DNA of 24,080 nucleotides from DASZYF01 sp035545535 (GTDB lineage Bacteria > Actinomycetota > Actinomycetes > Mycobacteriales > CAJCIY01). Positions 13,666-20,810 of the stretch are shown one piece after another; position 1 is the first letter of the stretch, and every line of letters starts with the position of its first letter. Location of the stretch: assembly GCA_035545535.1 (NCBI GenBank), contig DASZYF010000208.1:1-24080 (forward strand), written 5' to 3'. The notes beneath the pieces are model-generated. The model made no database searches, was not told the DNA's origin, and saw only the letters and a list, made by a program, of their open reading frames with translations. The position numbers and the translations under genes are program-made.

Positions 13666-15203
13666 CCCAGCCCAACCCGCTCGCGGTCGTCAACCCGCTG
13701 CGGGATCCGCGCGACCGGCGCATCCCGCGGCTGCCCGAGCCCTGCGCCCTCGTCGTGTTCGGCGTCACCGGTGACCTCGCCCGCAAGAAGCTGCTGCCGG
13801 CCGTCTACGACCTCGGCAACCGCGGCCTCCTGCCGCCCGGGTTCGTGCTCGTCGGCTTCGCCCGCCGCGACTGGGACCACGGCGACTTCGAGCAGGTGGC
13901 TCGGGAAGCCGCGCAGAAGGGCGCCCGCACCGTGTGGCGCGACAAGGTCTGGGAGCGCATCGCCGACAGCATCCGCTTCGTCCCGGGCTCGTTCGACGAC
14001 GACGCCGCGTTCGACACCGTCGCCGGCTCGCTCGTCGAGATGTGCCAGAAGCACGGCGTCGGCGGCAACGCCGCGTTCTACCTCTCGATCCCCCCGCCCA
14101 TGTTCCCCACCGTGCTCAAGCAGATGGAGCGCACGGGCATGGCCGACAACGACAAGAGCGGCGGCTGGCGACGCGTCGTCGTCGAGAAGCCCTTCGGCCA
14201 CGACCTGCAGAGCGCCCGCGAGCTGAACGCGCTCGTCGACGACGTGTTCACGCCGCAGGACGTGTTCCGCATCGACCACTACCTCGGCAAGGAGACCGTC
14301 CAGAACCTCCTCGCGCTGCGCTTCGCGAACGCGCTGTGGGAGCCCATCTGGAACTCCAACCACGTCGACTCGGTGCAGATCACGATGGCCGAGGACGTCG
14401 GCATCGGCTCCCGCGCGGGCTTCTACGACGATGCCGGCGCGGCCCGCGACGTGCTGCAGAACCACCTGCTGCAGCTGCTCGCGCTGACCGCGATGGAGGA
14501 GCCGTTCGACTTCTCCCCCGGGGCGATCCAGACCGAGAAGCGCAAGGTGCTCGACGCGCTGCGGCTGCCCGACGACCTCGACTCCTACGCGGTGCGCGGG
14601 CAGTACCGGCGCGCCTGGCAGGGCGGCGCGGAGGTCCCGGGCTACCTCGAGGAGGAGAACGTCCCGGCGGGATCGACGACGGAGACGTACGCGGCGGTGC
14701 GGCTCGGCATCGACAACCGTCGCTGGGCCGGCGTGCCGTTCTACCTGCGCACCGGCAAGCGGCTGCCCCGCCGGGTGAGCGAGATCGCGATCATCTTCAA
14801 GAAGGCCCCGCACCTGCCGTTCGCGGTGACCGACACCGACGAGCTCGGGCACAACCAGCTCGTCGTGCGCGTGCAGCCCGACGAAGGCATCACCCTGCGC
14901 TTCGGCTCCAAGGTGCCGGCGACGCAGATGGAGGTGCGCGACGTCTCGATGGACTTCTCCTACTCCGATGCGTTCACCGACTCCTCGCCCGAGGCCTACG
15001 AGCGGCTGATCCTCGACGTTCTGCTCGGCGACTCCACGCTCTTCCCGCGCACCGAGGAGGTCGAGGCGAGCTGGCGCATGCTCGACCCGCTCGAGGCGCA
15101 CTGGAAGGGCACGCAGCCCGAGCTCTACGACGCCGGCACGTGGGGTCCACCGGGCGCCGATCGGATGCTCGAACGTGACGGCCGCAGCTGGCGAAGGCCA
15201 TGA
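13662..15203 (+). CDS. zwf: Glucose-6-phosphate dehydrogenase
   Basis: A 513-residue enzyme oxidising glucose-6-phosphate to 6-phosphogluconolactone with reduction of NADP+. The nucleotide-binding FGVTGDLARKKLLPAVYDL is at about residues 33-51, VVVEKPFGHDLQSARELN follows, and the signature RIDHYLGKETVQNLLALRF has D205, H206 and K210. C-terminal RTGKRLPRR and FKKAPHLPF are typical substrate and cofactor-domain segments. The start is GTG 13662, overlapping the tal stop (GTGA); an ORF start at 13608 lies inside tal and is not needed. It is followed by opcA, which is normally required for full activity or assembly of this class of enzyme. Confidence 0.97.
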   Translation: MTQPNPLAVVNPLRDPRDRRIPRLPEPCALVVFGVTGDLARKKLLPAVYDLGNRGLLPPGFVLVGFARRDWDHGDFEQVAREAAQKGARTVWRDKVWERIADSIRFVPGSFDDDAAFDTVAGSLVEMCQKHGVGGNAAFYLSIPPPMFPTVLKQMERTGMADNDKSGGWRRVVVEKPFGHDLQSARELNALVDDVFTPQDVFRIDHYLGKETVQNLLALRFANALWEPIWNSNHVDSVQITMAEDVGIGSRAGFYDDAGAARDVLQNHLLQLLALTAMEEPFDFSPGAIQTEKRKVLDALRLPDDLDSYAVRGQYRRAWQGGAEVPGYLEEENVPAGSTTETYAAVRLGIDNRRWAGVPFYLRTGKRLPRRVSEIAIIFKKAPHLPFAVTDTDELGHNQLVVRVQPDEGITLRFGSKVPATQMEVRDVSMDFSYSDAFTDSSPEAYERLILDVLLGDSTLFPRTEEVEASWRMLDPLEAHWKGTQPELYDAGTWGPPGADRMLERDGRSWRRP

Positions 15204-15215
15204 CACGCTCTTCCC

Positions 15216-15233
15216 TCATGGCCGGAGCCATGA
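15216..15233. promoter_or_regulatory. Perfect inverted repeat between zwf and opcA
   Basis: TCATGGC-CGGA-GCCATGA has 7-bp arms and a 4-base centre and lies in the 52-nt gap between zwf and opcA, the only gap of that size inside the operon. As RNA it is a 7-bp hairpin with a CGGA loop; as DNA it could be an operator. No T-tract follows. Confidence 0.4.
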
Positions 15234-15255
15234 ATGACACAGTGAGGCGACGGCC

Positions 15256-16197
15256 ATGACGACCAAGCTGGAGAAGACGTCCAGCAACGCGATCATGGCG
15301 GCGCTGCAGGCCGAGCGGCGCAAGGCCGGTGCGGTGACCTTCGGCCTGGTGCTGACCTTCGTCGTCGTCATCGATCCCGACGGCGAGGTGTCGGTCGACC
15401 GCGCGGTCGCCGCCGCGACGGCCGCGTCCCTGGCCCACCCGTGCCGGGTCATCGTGGTCGCGCCGCACCCGGAGGGTGAGGCCCAGGTCGACGCCGAGGT
15501 GAGCGTCGGCGGTGACCTCGGCCCCGGCGAGTCGATCGTCATCCACCTGCACGGGCCGCTGCACGAGCACGCCGAGACCGTCGTGCTCCCGCTGCTCGCC
15601 CCGGACACCCCCGTCGTCACGTGGTGGACCGGCGATCCGGCCGGCCCGGCCGGCCGCCAGATCGCGACCCTCGCGTCGCGCCGCATCACCGACACCTACC
15701 TCGCGAAGGACCCGCGCGACGCGCTGACGCGGCTCGCCGCCACCTACGAGCCGGGTGACACGGATCTCGCGTGGACGCGCGACTCGCTGTGGCGCTCGAT
15801 GATCGCGGCGGTGTTCGACGCGCTGCCCGGACCGGCCACCGGCGTGCGCATCACCACCGAGCACGGCAACCCGAGCGCCGCCCTGCTGGCCGCGTGGCTG
15901 CAGTCGCGCACCGGTGTCTCCGTCGAGCTCGTCGACGGGCCCGGCCCGGCCATCACCGCGCTCGAGATCGTCGCCGCCGACGGTGCCTCGGGCTCGATCA
16001 CCGCGCGGCTGTCGCGTCCGGACGGCGAGACCGCGACGCTCACCCGCACCGGCCAGCCCGACCGGACGCTGCCGCTGCCCATCCGCCCGCTCGAGGAGCT
16101 GCTCGCCGAGGAGCTGCAGCGCCTCGACGCCGACGCCGTGTACGCGGAGTCGCTCGCCGCGGTGGGCGGTGTCGGCCCGGGCACGCCGGCCTCATGA
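15256..16197 (+). CDS. opcA: Glucose-6-phosphate dehydrogenase assembly protein OpcA
   Basis: A 313-residue OpcA-family protein. In cyanobacteria OpcA is an allosteric effector or assembly factor of glucose-6-phosphate dehydrogenase, and actinobacteria keep it directly behind zwf. It begins MTTKLEKTSSNAIMAALQAE and shows the expected VTFGLVLTFVVVIDP strand, HPCRVIVVAPHPEGEAQVDAE, and the family block PVVTWWTGDPAGPAGRQIA then LASRRITDTYLA. No enzyme active site is expected. The ATG at 15256 has GTGAGG about 8 nt upstream. The stop overlaps the pgl ATG (ATGA). Length is normal. Confidence 0.94.
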   Translation: MTTKLEKTSSNAIMAALQAERRKAGAVTFGLVLTFVVVIDPDGEVSVDRAVAAATAASLAHPCRVIVVAPHPEGEAQVDAEVSVGGDLGPGESIVIHLHGPLHEHAETVVLPLLAPDTPVVTWWTGDPAGPAGRQIATLASRRITDTYLAKDPRDALTRLAATYEPGDTDLAWTRDSLWRSMIAAVFDALPGPATGVRITTEHGNPSAALLAAWLQSRTGVSVELVDGPGPAITALEIVAADGASGSITARLSRPDGETATLTRTGQPDRTLPLPIRPLEELLAEELQRLDADAVYAESLAAVGGVGPGTPAS

Positions 16198-16955
16198 GCA
16201 CCGCTGAGCTGGTCGTCCTCGACGACTCCGCCGGCGTCGCCCACGCCGCCGCGCACCGGCTGGTCACCGCGCTGGGCGCCGCGCTCGGCAACAGCGCGCA
16301 CGGTGCCGACGTCGTCGTCACCGGCGGCGGCGTGGGCATCGCGATGCTCGCCGCGGTCCTGGACGTGCCCGGGTACGCCGACCTGGACTGGGCGCGGGTG
16401 CACGTGTGGTGGGGCGACGAGCGCTGGGTGCCGGACGGCGATCCGGAGCGCAACGACGAGCAGGCCCGCACGGCGCTGCTCGACCACCTGCCCCTGCGTC
16501 CCGACCGCGTGCACGCCATGCCGGCCCGCCGGGACGGCGCCGCGATCGACGCCGACGCGCGCAGCTACGCCGATGCACTGGCGCGGCGCGCGCACGAGCG
16601 GGGCGACGACGGCAGCGTCCCCGCGTTCGACGTGCTGCTCCTCGGCCTCGGCCCGGAGGGGCACGTCGGTTCGGTGTTCCCGCACGCGAGCGGCATCTCC
16701 GCCGACGCCGACACCGTCATCAGCGTGGTGAACAGCCCCAAGCCGCCCCCCGAGCGCATCACGCTGACGCTGCCCGCGATGCGGCACGCGCAGCAGGTGT
16801 GGATCATCGCCGCGGGCGCCGAGAAGGCCGACGCCGTCGCCGGCATCATCGCCGGCCGCCCCGAGGACGAGCTCCCCGCGAGCGGGGCGCGCGGCCGGGA
16901 CGCGACGCTGCTCATCGTCGACCGCGCCGCCGCCGCGAAGACCGCCGCCCCCTAG
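16194..16955 (+). CDS. pgl: 6-phosphogluconolactonase
   Basis: A 253-residue hydrolase that opens 6-phosphogluconolactone to 6-phosphogluconate, the second step of the oxidative pentose phosphate pathway. Motifs are VVVTGGGVGIAMLAAV, VHVWWGDERWVPDGDPERN, FDVLLLGLGPEGHVGSVFPH, the last holding the catalytic Asp/Glu-Gly-His region, and SPKPPPERITLTLPA. In most family members the loop reads GxGxDGHxASLFP; here it is GLGPEGHVGSVFP, with Glu in place of Asp, a conservative change. The ATG at 16194 overlaps the opcA stop. It is the last gene of the operon; only 22 nt separate it from the stop of the convergent acyl-CoA reductase gene, with no obvious terminator. Confidence 0.95.
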   Translation: MSTAELVVLDDSAGVAHAAAHRLVTALGAALGNSAHGADVVVTGGGVGIAMLAAVLDVPGYADLDWARVHVWWGDERWVPDGDPERNDEQARTALLDHLPLRPDRVHAMPARRDGAAIDADARSYADALARRAHERGDDGSVPAFDVLLLGLGPEGHVGSVFPHASGISADADTVISVVNSPKPPPERITLTLPAMRHAQQVWIIAAGAEKADAVAGIIAGRPEDELPASGARGRDATLLIVDRAAAAKTAAP

Positions 16956-16977
16956 CCGCCCCGTCCGGTGATCGCAC

Positions 16978-18966
16978 CTACCAGTGGACGCCCTTGAGGA
17001 CGTGGGCGAGGGCGATGGCCTCGCCGGACACGGACTGCTCCGGCGCCTTCTCGCCCTTCGCAGCGGTCGAGTCGGGGAAGGTCTTGTAGGCGAGGTGGAG
17101 CACCTGGTCAACCGCCTTGGGCGCGAGCGCGTAGGCGACCTCACCGAACGTCCCGAGCCGGGTGTTGATCTCCTTGGGCTTGCTGCGCAGCGCCTCGCAG
17201 ATCATGTCGGCCGCCTCGTCCGGCGTGATGGTGGGGAACGAGTCGTAGATCTTCGTCGGCGCGATCATCGGCGTGCGCACGAGCGGCATGTGGATCGTCG
17301 TGAACGTGACGCCCCGCCCGATCACCTCGGTGGCGGTGATGCGGGTGAACGCGTCGAGGGCGGCCTTGCTCGCGACGTAGGCGGAGAAGCGCGGCGGGTT
17401 CGTCTGCACGCCGATGCTCGACACGTTGACGATGTGGCCGGACTTGCGCTCGGTCATCGACGGGAGCAGCCCGAGGATCACCCGGATCGCGCCGAAGTAG
17501 TTGAGCTGCATCGTGCGCTCGTAGTCGTGGAACCGGTCGTAGGACAGCGCCACCGAGCGGCGGATCGAGCGGCCGGCGTTGTTCACCAGCATGTCGACGT
17601 GGCCGTGCTCCTTGAGCACCTCGGCCACGAGCTCGTCGATCGCCTCGAGCGATGACAGGTCGCACGGGTGCACGTACGCCGTGCCGCCCGCGTCCTCGAT
17701 CTCGGTCTTGAGCTCCTCGAGCTTCTCCCGTCCGCGCGAGACGAGCAGGGGTATGCCACCCGCGGCCGCGACCTTCAGCGCGGCGTCGCGCCCGATGCCG
17801 GAGGACGCGCCGGTGATGAGCACGAGCTTGCCGGCGATGGCGGCGCCGAGCGAACGGTCCTTGAACAGGTCGGGGTCGAGGTTGCGCGCCCAGTAGTCCC
17901 AGAGGTTCGCCGCGTAGGTGTCGAGCTCGGGCACCGCGATGCCGCTGCCGGCCAGCGCGCGCTCGGTGTCGCGGGTGTCGAACTGCGGGATGAGCTCGAT
18001 GTGGCTGACGACCTCCTCGGGGATGCCGATGTCCGCGAAGAACTGCTTGCGGATCTGCGCGATCGCCGGGAGCTTCATGACCATCGACAGCACGCCCTTG
18101 GGCAGCGCGTCGAGCAGCTTCGCCTCGAACCGCATGGCGAGGCGGGGCGCGTGCGCCGCCGCGGCGAACGCGTTGAGCACCTCGCCCGACTTGATCGAGC
18201 GCGGCGCGGTGAGGTGGAACGCCTGGCCGTCGAGCCCGGGCTGGTGGCCGATGTGGTCGAGCGCTGCGGCGACGAAGTCGACCGGGACGATGTTGGTGGA
18301 CCCGAGCTCGGGGCCGATGAGCGGGACCCACTCCGGCAGCAGCGAGCGGATCTTCTTGATGGCGGTGAAGAAGTAGTAGGGCCCGTCGATCTTGTCCATC
18401 TCACCGGTCTGCGAGTGCCCGACGACCACCGCCGGGCGGTACACGCGCCAGGGCACCTCGGCGCGCGCGCGCACGATGCGCTCGGCCTCGAACTTGGTGC
18501 GGTGGTAGGCCGACGGCAGCTTCTGCCCCTCGTCGAACATGTCCTCGCGGAAGTGACCGCGGTAGGTGCCCGCGACCGCGATGGACGACACGTGGTGCAG
18601 GCAGCCCACGCGGAGCTCGTTCGCCAGCGCCACCGCCGACCGCGTCCCGACGACGTTGGCGGTGGCGTTGCTCTCCTCGTCGGCCGTCATGTCGTAGAGC
18701 GCGGCCAGGTGGAAGAAGTGATCGACCTGGCCCGACAGCGCGGCGACGTCGGCGTCGCTCACGCCGAGGCGCTCGGCGCCGAGGTCGCCGACGAGTGCGT
18801 GCACGCGGTCCGGGGCGCCCCACCGCTGCGCGAGCTCGGCGAGCTTGGCGCGCGAGCCCTCGCGGACGAGGACGTGGACCTCCGCGCCGGGGCGGGCGAG
18901 GAGCCGCTCGACGAGGAAGCGACCGATGAACCCAGTGCCACCGGTGACGACGTAGATGCTGCTCAT
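16978..18966 (-). CDS. Two-domain alcohol-forming fatty acyl-CoA reductase
   Basis: A 662-residue fusion of two short-chain dehydrogenase/reductase domains. The N-terminal extended SDR has TGGTGFIGRFLVERL (8-22), HVSSIAVAG (125-133) and the Y154-x3-K158 pair in SAYHRTKFEAE. The C-terminal classical SDR has LITGASSGIG (383-392), NNAG (462-465), and the tetrad N489, S517, Y530, K534. The layout, length and many segments (MDKIDGPYYFF, NIVPVDFV, LWDYWARNLDPDLFKDR, FHDYERTMQLNYFG, MPLVRTPMIAPTKIYDS, final GVHW) match the Marinobacter fatty acyl-CoA reductase I know (Maqu_2220 type), which takes acyl-CoA to fatty alcohol with NADPH for wax esters; mycobacterial AcrA proteins are related. The start is ATG 18966, with AAGGGA 5 nt upstream. 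No wax ester synthase is in the window, so the final product is unknown. Confidence 0.9.
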   Translation of the reverse strand: MSSIYVVTGGTGFIGRFLVERLLARPGAEVHVLVREGSRAKLAELAQRWGAPDRVHALVGDLGAERLGVSDADVAALSGQVDHFFHLAALYDMTADEESNATANVVGTRSAVALANELRVGCLHHVSSIAVAGTYRGHFREDMFDEGQKLPSAYHRTKFEAERIVRARAEVPWRVYRPAVVVGHSQTGEMDKIDGPYYFFTAIKKIRSLLPEWVPLIGPELGSTNIVPVDFVAAALDHIGHQPGLDGQAFHLTAPRSIKSGEVLNAFAAAAHAPRLAMRFEAKLLDALPKGVLSMVMKLPAIAQIRKQFFADIGIPEEVVSHIELIPQFDTRDTERALAGSGIAVPELDTYAANLWDYWARNLDPDLFKDRSLGAAIAGKLVLITGASSGIGRDAALKVAAAGGIPLLVSRGREKLEELKTEIEDAGGTAYVHPCDLSSLEAIDELVAEVLKEHGHVDMLVNNAGRSIRRSVALSYDRFHDYERTMQLNYFGAIRVILGLLPSMTERKSGHIVNVSSIGVQTNPPRFSAYVASKAALDAFTRITATEVIGRGVTFTTIHMPLVRTPMIAPTKIYDSFPTITPDEAADMICEALRSKPKEINTRLGTFGEVAYALAPKAVDQVLHLAYKTFPDSTAAKGEKAPEQSVSGEAIALAHVLKGVHW

Positions 18967-19024
18967 GCTGTCCCTTCGGCCTCCGGCTGCGGCGGAAGAG
19001 CGTGCCACAGCCTTTGGCCCGTCA

Positions 19025-19037
19025 CCCTGTCACAGGG
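19025..19037. promoter_or_regulatory. Short perfect palindrome between rbpA and the acyl-CoA reductase gene
   Basis: CCCTGT-C-ACAGGG is a 6+6 dyad with a one-base centre in the 97-nt gap between the rbpA stop and the acyl-CoA reductase start. A nearby CCAGGG at 19049-19054 partly repeats an arm. It may be an operator for the reductase gene or a small hairpin after rbpA; no T-tract follows and I see no clear TANNNT box for the reductase gene. Confidence 0.3.
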
Positions 19038-19063
19038 CAGCCCCGTGCCAGGGCAGGACCGAC

Positions 19064-19396
19064 CTAGCGGTCGCGCAGGCGCTGCAGAGCTTCGCTGAGG
19101 ATCGCTTCGCCGTCGCTGTCGTTGCGCCGCTCGCGGACGTAGGCGAGGTGCGTCTTGTACGGCTCGGTGCGCGGCGGCGCCGGCGGGTTGTCCTTGTCCC
19201 GGCCCGCGGGGTAGCCGCAGCGCGGGCAGTCCCAGGTCTCCGGGATGGCCGCGTCCTCGGCGAACGCCGGGCGCGACTCGTGGTTGTTGGCGCACCAGAA
19301 CGAGATGCGCTGCCGGGGTGCGGCGTCGCCCCGCTCGGCCTCCCCCATCGGCCCCGCCCCGACCCGACTTCCCCGGATCGCGTTGCCACCTGCCAT
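19064..19396 (-). CDS. rbpA: RNA polymerase-binding protein RbpA
   Basis: A 110-residue actinobacterial transcription factor that binds RNA polymerase and the principal sigma factor and stabilises the open promoter complex. The sequence is very close to the Streptomyces type: GNAIRGSRVGAGPMGEAERG at the N-terminus, ISFWCANNHE, IPETWDCPRCGYPAG, then DNPPAPPRTEPYKTHLAYVR and the sigma-interaction helix ending in ILSEALQRLRDR. C35, H39, C57 and C60 form a likely zinc site, which is lost in mycobacterial RbpA. The ATG at 19396 has AGGGGAG about 8 nt upstream. It follows secG by 18 nt on the same strand and is probably co-transcribed. Confidence 0.95.
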   Translation of the reverse strand: MAGGNAIRGSRVGAGPMGEAERGDAAPRQRISFWCANNHESRPAFAEDAAIPETWDCPRCGYPAGRDKDNPPAPPRTEPYKTHLAYVRERRNDSDGEAILSEALQRLRDR

Positions 19397-19414
19397 CGTG
19401 CGCTGCTCCCCTGC

Positions 19415-19654
19415 TCAGTTGTAGTGGTTCTTCATCAGCAGGCCGAGGACGACGATGCCGATGAACCACACCGATCCGGCGAAGATCGTGAGGCGGTCGA
19501 GGTTCTTCTCCACGACGCTCGAACCGCCGAGGCTGCTGGAGACACCGCCGCCGAACAGCGACGAGAGGCCGCCGCCCTTGCCACGGTGCAGCAGGATCAG
19601 CACGACCATCAGGACGCTTGCCATGATCTCGATGATCGAGAACGCCAGGATCAC
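19415..19654 (-). CDS. secG: Preprotein translocase subunit SecG
   Basis: A 79-residue membrane protein of the SecYEG export channel. Two hydrophobic spans (about residues 3-23 and 54-74) flank a Gly/Ser-rich cytoplasmic loop, RGKGGGLSSLFGGGVSSSLG, which is the SecG hallmark. The start is GTG 19654 with GGAG close upstream and a TACCCT box exactly 6 nt before it, so either leaderless or very short-leader translation is possible. In many actinobacteria secG follows tpiA; here the gap upstream leads instead to an ABC transporter operon. Confidence 0.94.
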   Translation of the reverse strand: MILAFSIIEIMASVLMVVLILLHRGKGGGLSSLFGGGVSSSLGGSSVVEKNLDRLTIFAGSVWFIGIVVLGLLMKNHYN

Positions 19655-19660
19655 GGCTCC

Positions 19661-19666
19661 AGGGTA
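19661..19666 (-). promoter_or_regulatory. Candidate -10 box for secG-rbpA
   Basis: TACCCT on the minus strand, six bases before the secG GTG. A small dyad ACGGG-TT-CCCGT (19694-19705) lies further upstream, beyond the expected -35 position. Confidence 0.45.
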
Positions 19667-19754
19667 ACGAACCGACGACCCACCGGGCCCACAACGGGTT
19701 CCCGTCGGCCCCGGCGCGGGCCCCGGAGCGCCGTCAGGGGTCTGTGCGCGGCGG

Positions 19755-20810
19755 TCAGATCAGGCGGCGCGGACCCGCGTAGTGGCACGCCGACGGGTGC
19801 CCGTGACCGCGGTCGACGAGCTCCGGGTACTGCTCGTCGCACAGCTGGCGCTGACCGTCGTCGAGCTGCTGCTGGTACTTCCAGCAGCGCGGACGGAAGT
19901 GGCAGCCGGCGGGCGGGTTGGCCGGGCTGGGCACGTCGCCGGTGAGGATGATCCGCTCGCGCGCACGCTCGCGTCGCGGGTCGGGTATGGGGACGGCCGA
20001 GATCAGTGCCTGCGTGTACGGGTGGGTCGGTGACTCGAAGAGCTCGTCGCGGGTGGCGATCTCGACGATCCGCCCGAGGTACATCACGGCGACGCGGTCG
20101 GCGATGTGCCGCACGACCGAAAGGTCGTGCGCGATGAACAGGTACGCGAGGCCGAGGCGCTCCTGCAGGTCCTCGAGCAGGTTCACCACGCCCGCTTGGA
20201 TCGACACGTCGAGCGCGCTGACCGGCTCGTCGAGGATGAGCACCTTCGGCTCGAGCGCGAGGGCCCGGGCGATGCCGATGCGTTGGCGCTGACCGCCGGA
20301 GAACTCGTGCGGGTAGCGGTTGCCGTGCTCGGGGTTGAGGCCGACGGTCCTCATGAGCTCGCGCACCTGCGCGGGGCCCGTCTGCTTCGACCAGAGGCCG
20401 TGGATCTGCAGGGGCTCGGCGATGGTCGCGTTGACGGGGATGCGCGGGTTCAGCGACGCGTACGGGTCCTGGAACACGATCTGGAGGTCGCGCCGGAGGG
20501 GCCGCATCTCCTTGTCGGTGAGCCGGCTGATCTCCCGGCCGTCGAACACGACCTCACCCGCCGTCGCCGGCGAGAGCCCGAGGATGACGCGCCCGGTCGT
20601 CGACTTTCCGCAGCCGGACTCGCCGACGAGGCCGAGGGTCTCGCTGGGACGGAGGTCGAAGGAGATCCCGGACACGGCGTGCACGTCGCCGACGTGCCGG
20701 CGGATGATGCCGCCGGACATGATCGGGAAGTCCTTCACGAGGTCGCGCACCGACAGGATGGGCGCGACCCCCTGACCGGCGTCGGTGGCGCTGGGGCTCG
20801 TCACGGTCAC
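19755..20810 (-). CDS. Oligopeptide/dipeptide ABC transporter ATP-binding protein (DppF/OppF type)
   Basis: A 351-residue ABC ATPase powering import with its DppD-type partner. Walker A is GESGCGKST at about residues 63-71, the Q-loop is IVFQDPYASLNPR, the ABC signature is FSGGQRQRIGIARAL, Walker B is VLILDEPVSALD, and the switch His is in LFIAHDLSVV. The C-terminal oligopeptide-transporter extension is present: TGDVPSPANPPAGCHFRPRC, with further Cys in QLCDEQYPEL and SACHY. I chose GTG 20810, which overlaps the preceding stop codon (GTGA); GTG 20804, two codons in, is an alternative. Last gene of the four-gene operon. About 100 nt to secG hold a GC-rich stretch but no clear terminator. Confidence 0.92.
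   Translation of the reverse strand: MTVTSPSATDAGQGVAPILSVRDLVKDFPIMSGGIIRRHVGDVHAVSGISFDLRPSETLGLVGESGCGKSTTGRVILGLSPATAGEVVFDGREISRLTDKEMRPLRRDLQIVFQDPYASLNPRIPVNATIAEPLQIHGLWSKQTGPAQVRELMRTVGLNPEHGNRYPHEFSGGQRQRIGIARALALEPKVLILDEPVSALDVSIQAGVVNLLEDLQERLGLAYLFIAHDLSVVRHIADRVAVMYLGRIVEIATRDELFESPTHPYTQALISAVPIPDPRRERARERIILTGDVPSPANPPAGCHFRPRCWKYQQQLDDGQRQLCDEQYPELVDRGHGHPSACHYAGPRRLI

Noticed and set aside
13551..15206. 551-codon minus-strand frame opposite glucose-6-phosphate dehydrogenase
   Set aside because: Shadow frame; no domain, and the plus-strand protein has all family motifs.
18967..19008. 14-codon longer start for the acyl-CoA reductase
   Set aside because: The ATG at 18966 has a good ribosome-binding site and the Rossmann fold begins three residues later, so the longer start is unnecessary.
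19694..19754. GC-rich repeats between the ABC operon and secG as a terminator
   Set aside because: Only short 5-bp stems and overlapping CCGGGGCC direct repeats, with no T-tract; not convincing as an intrinsic terminator.
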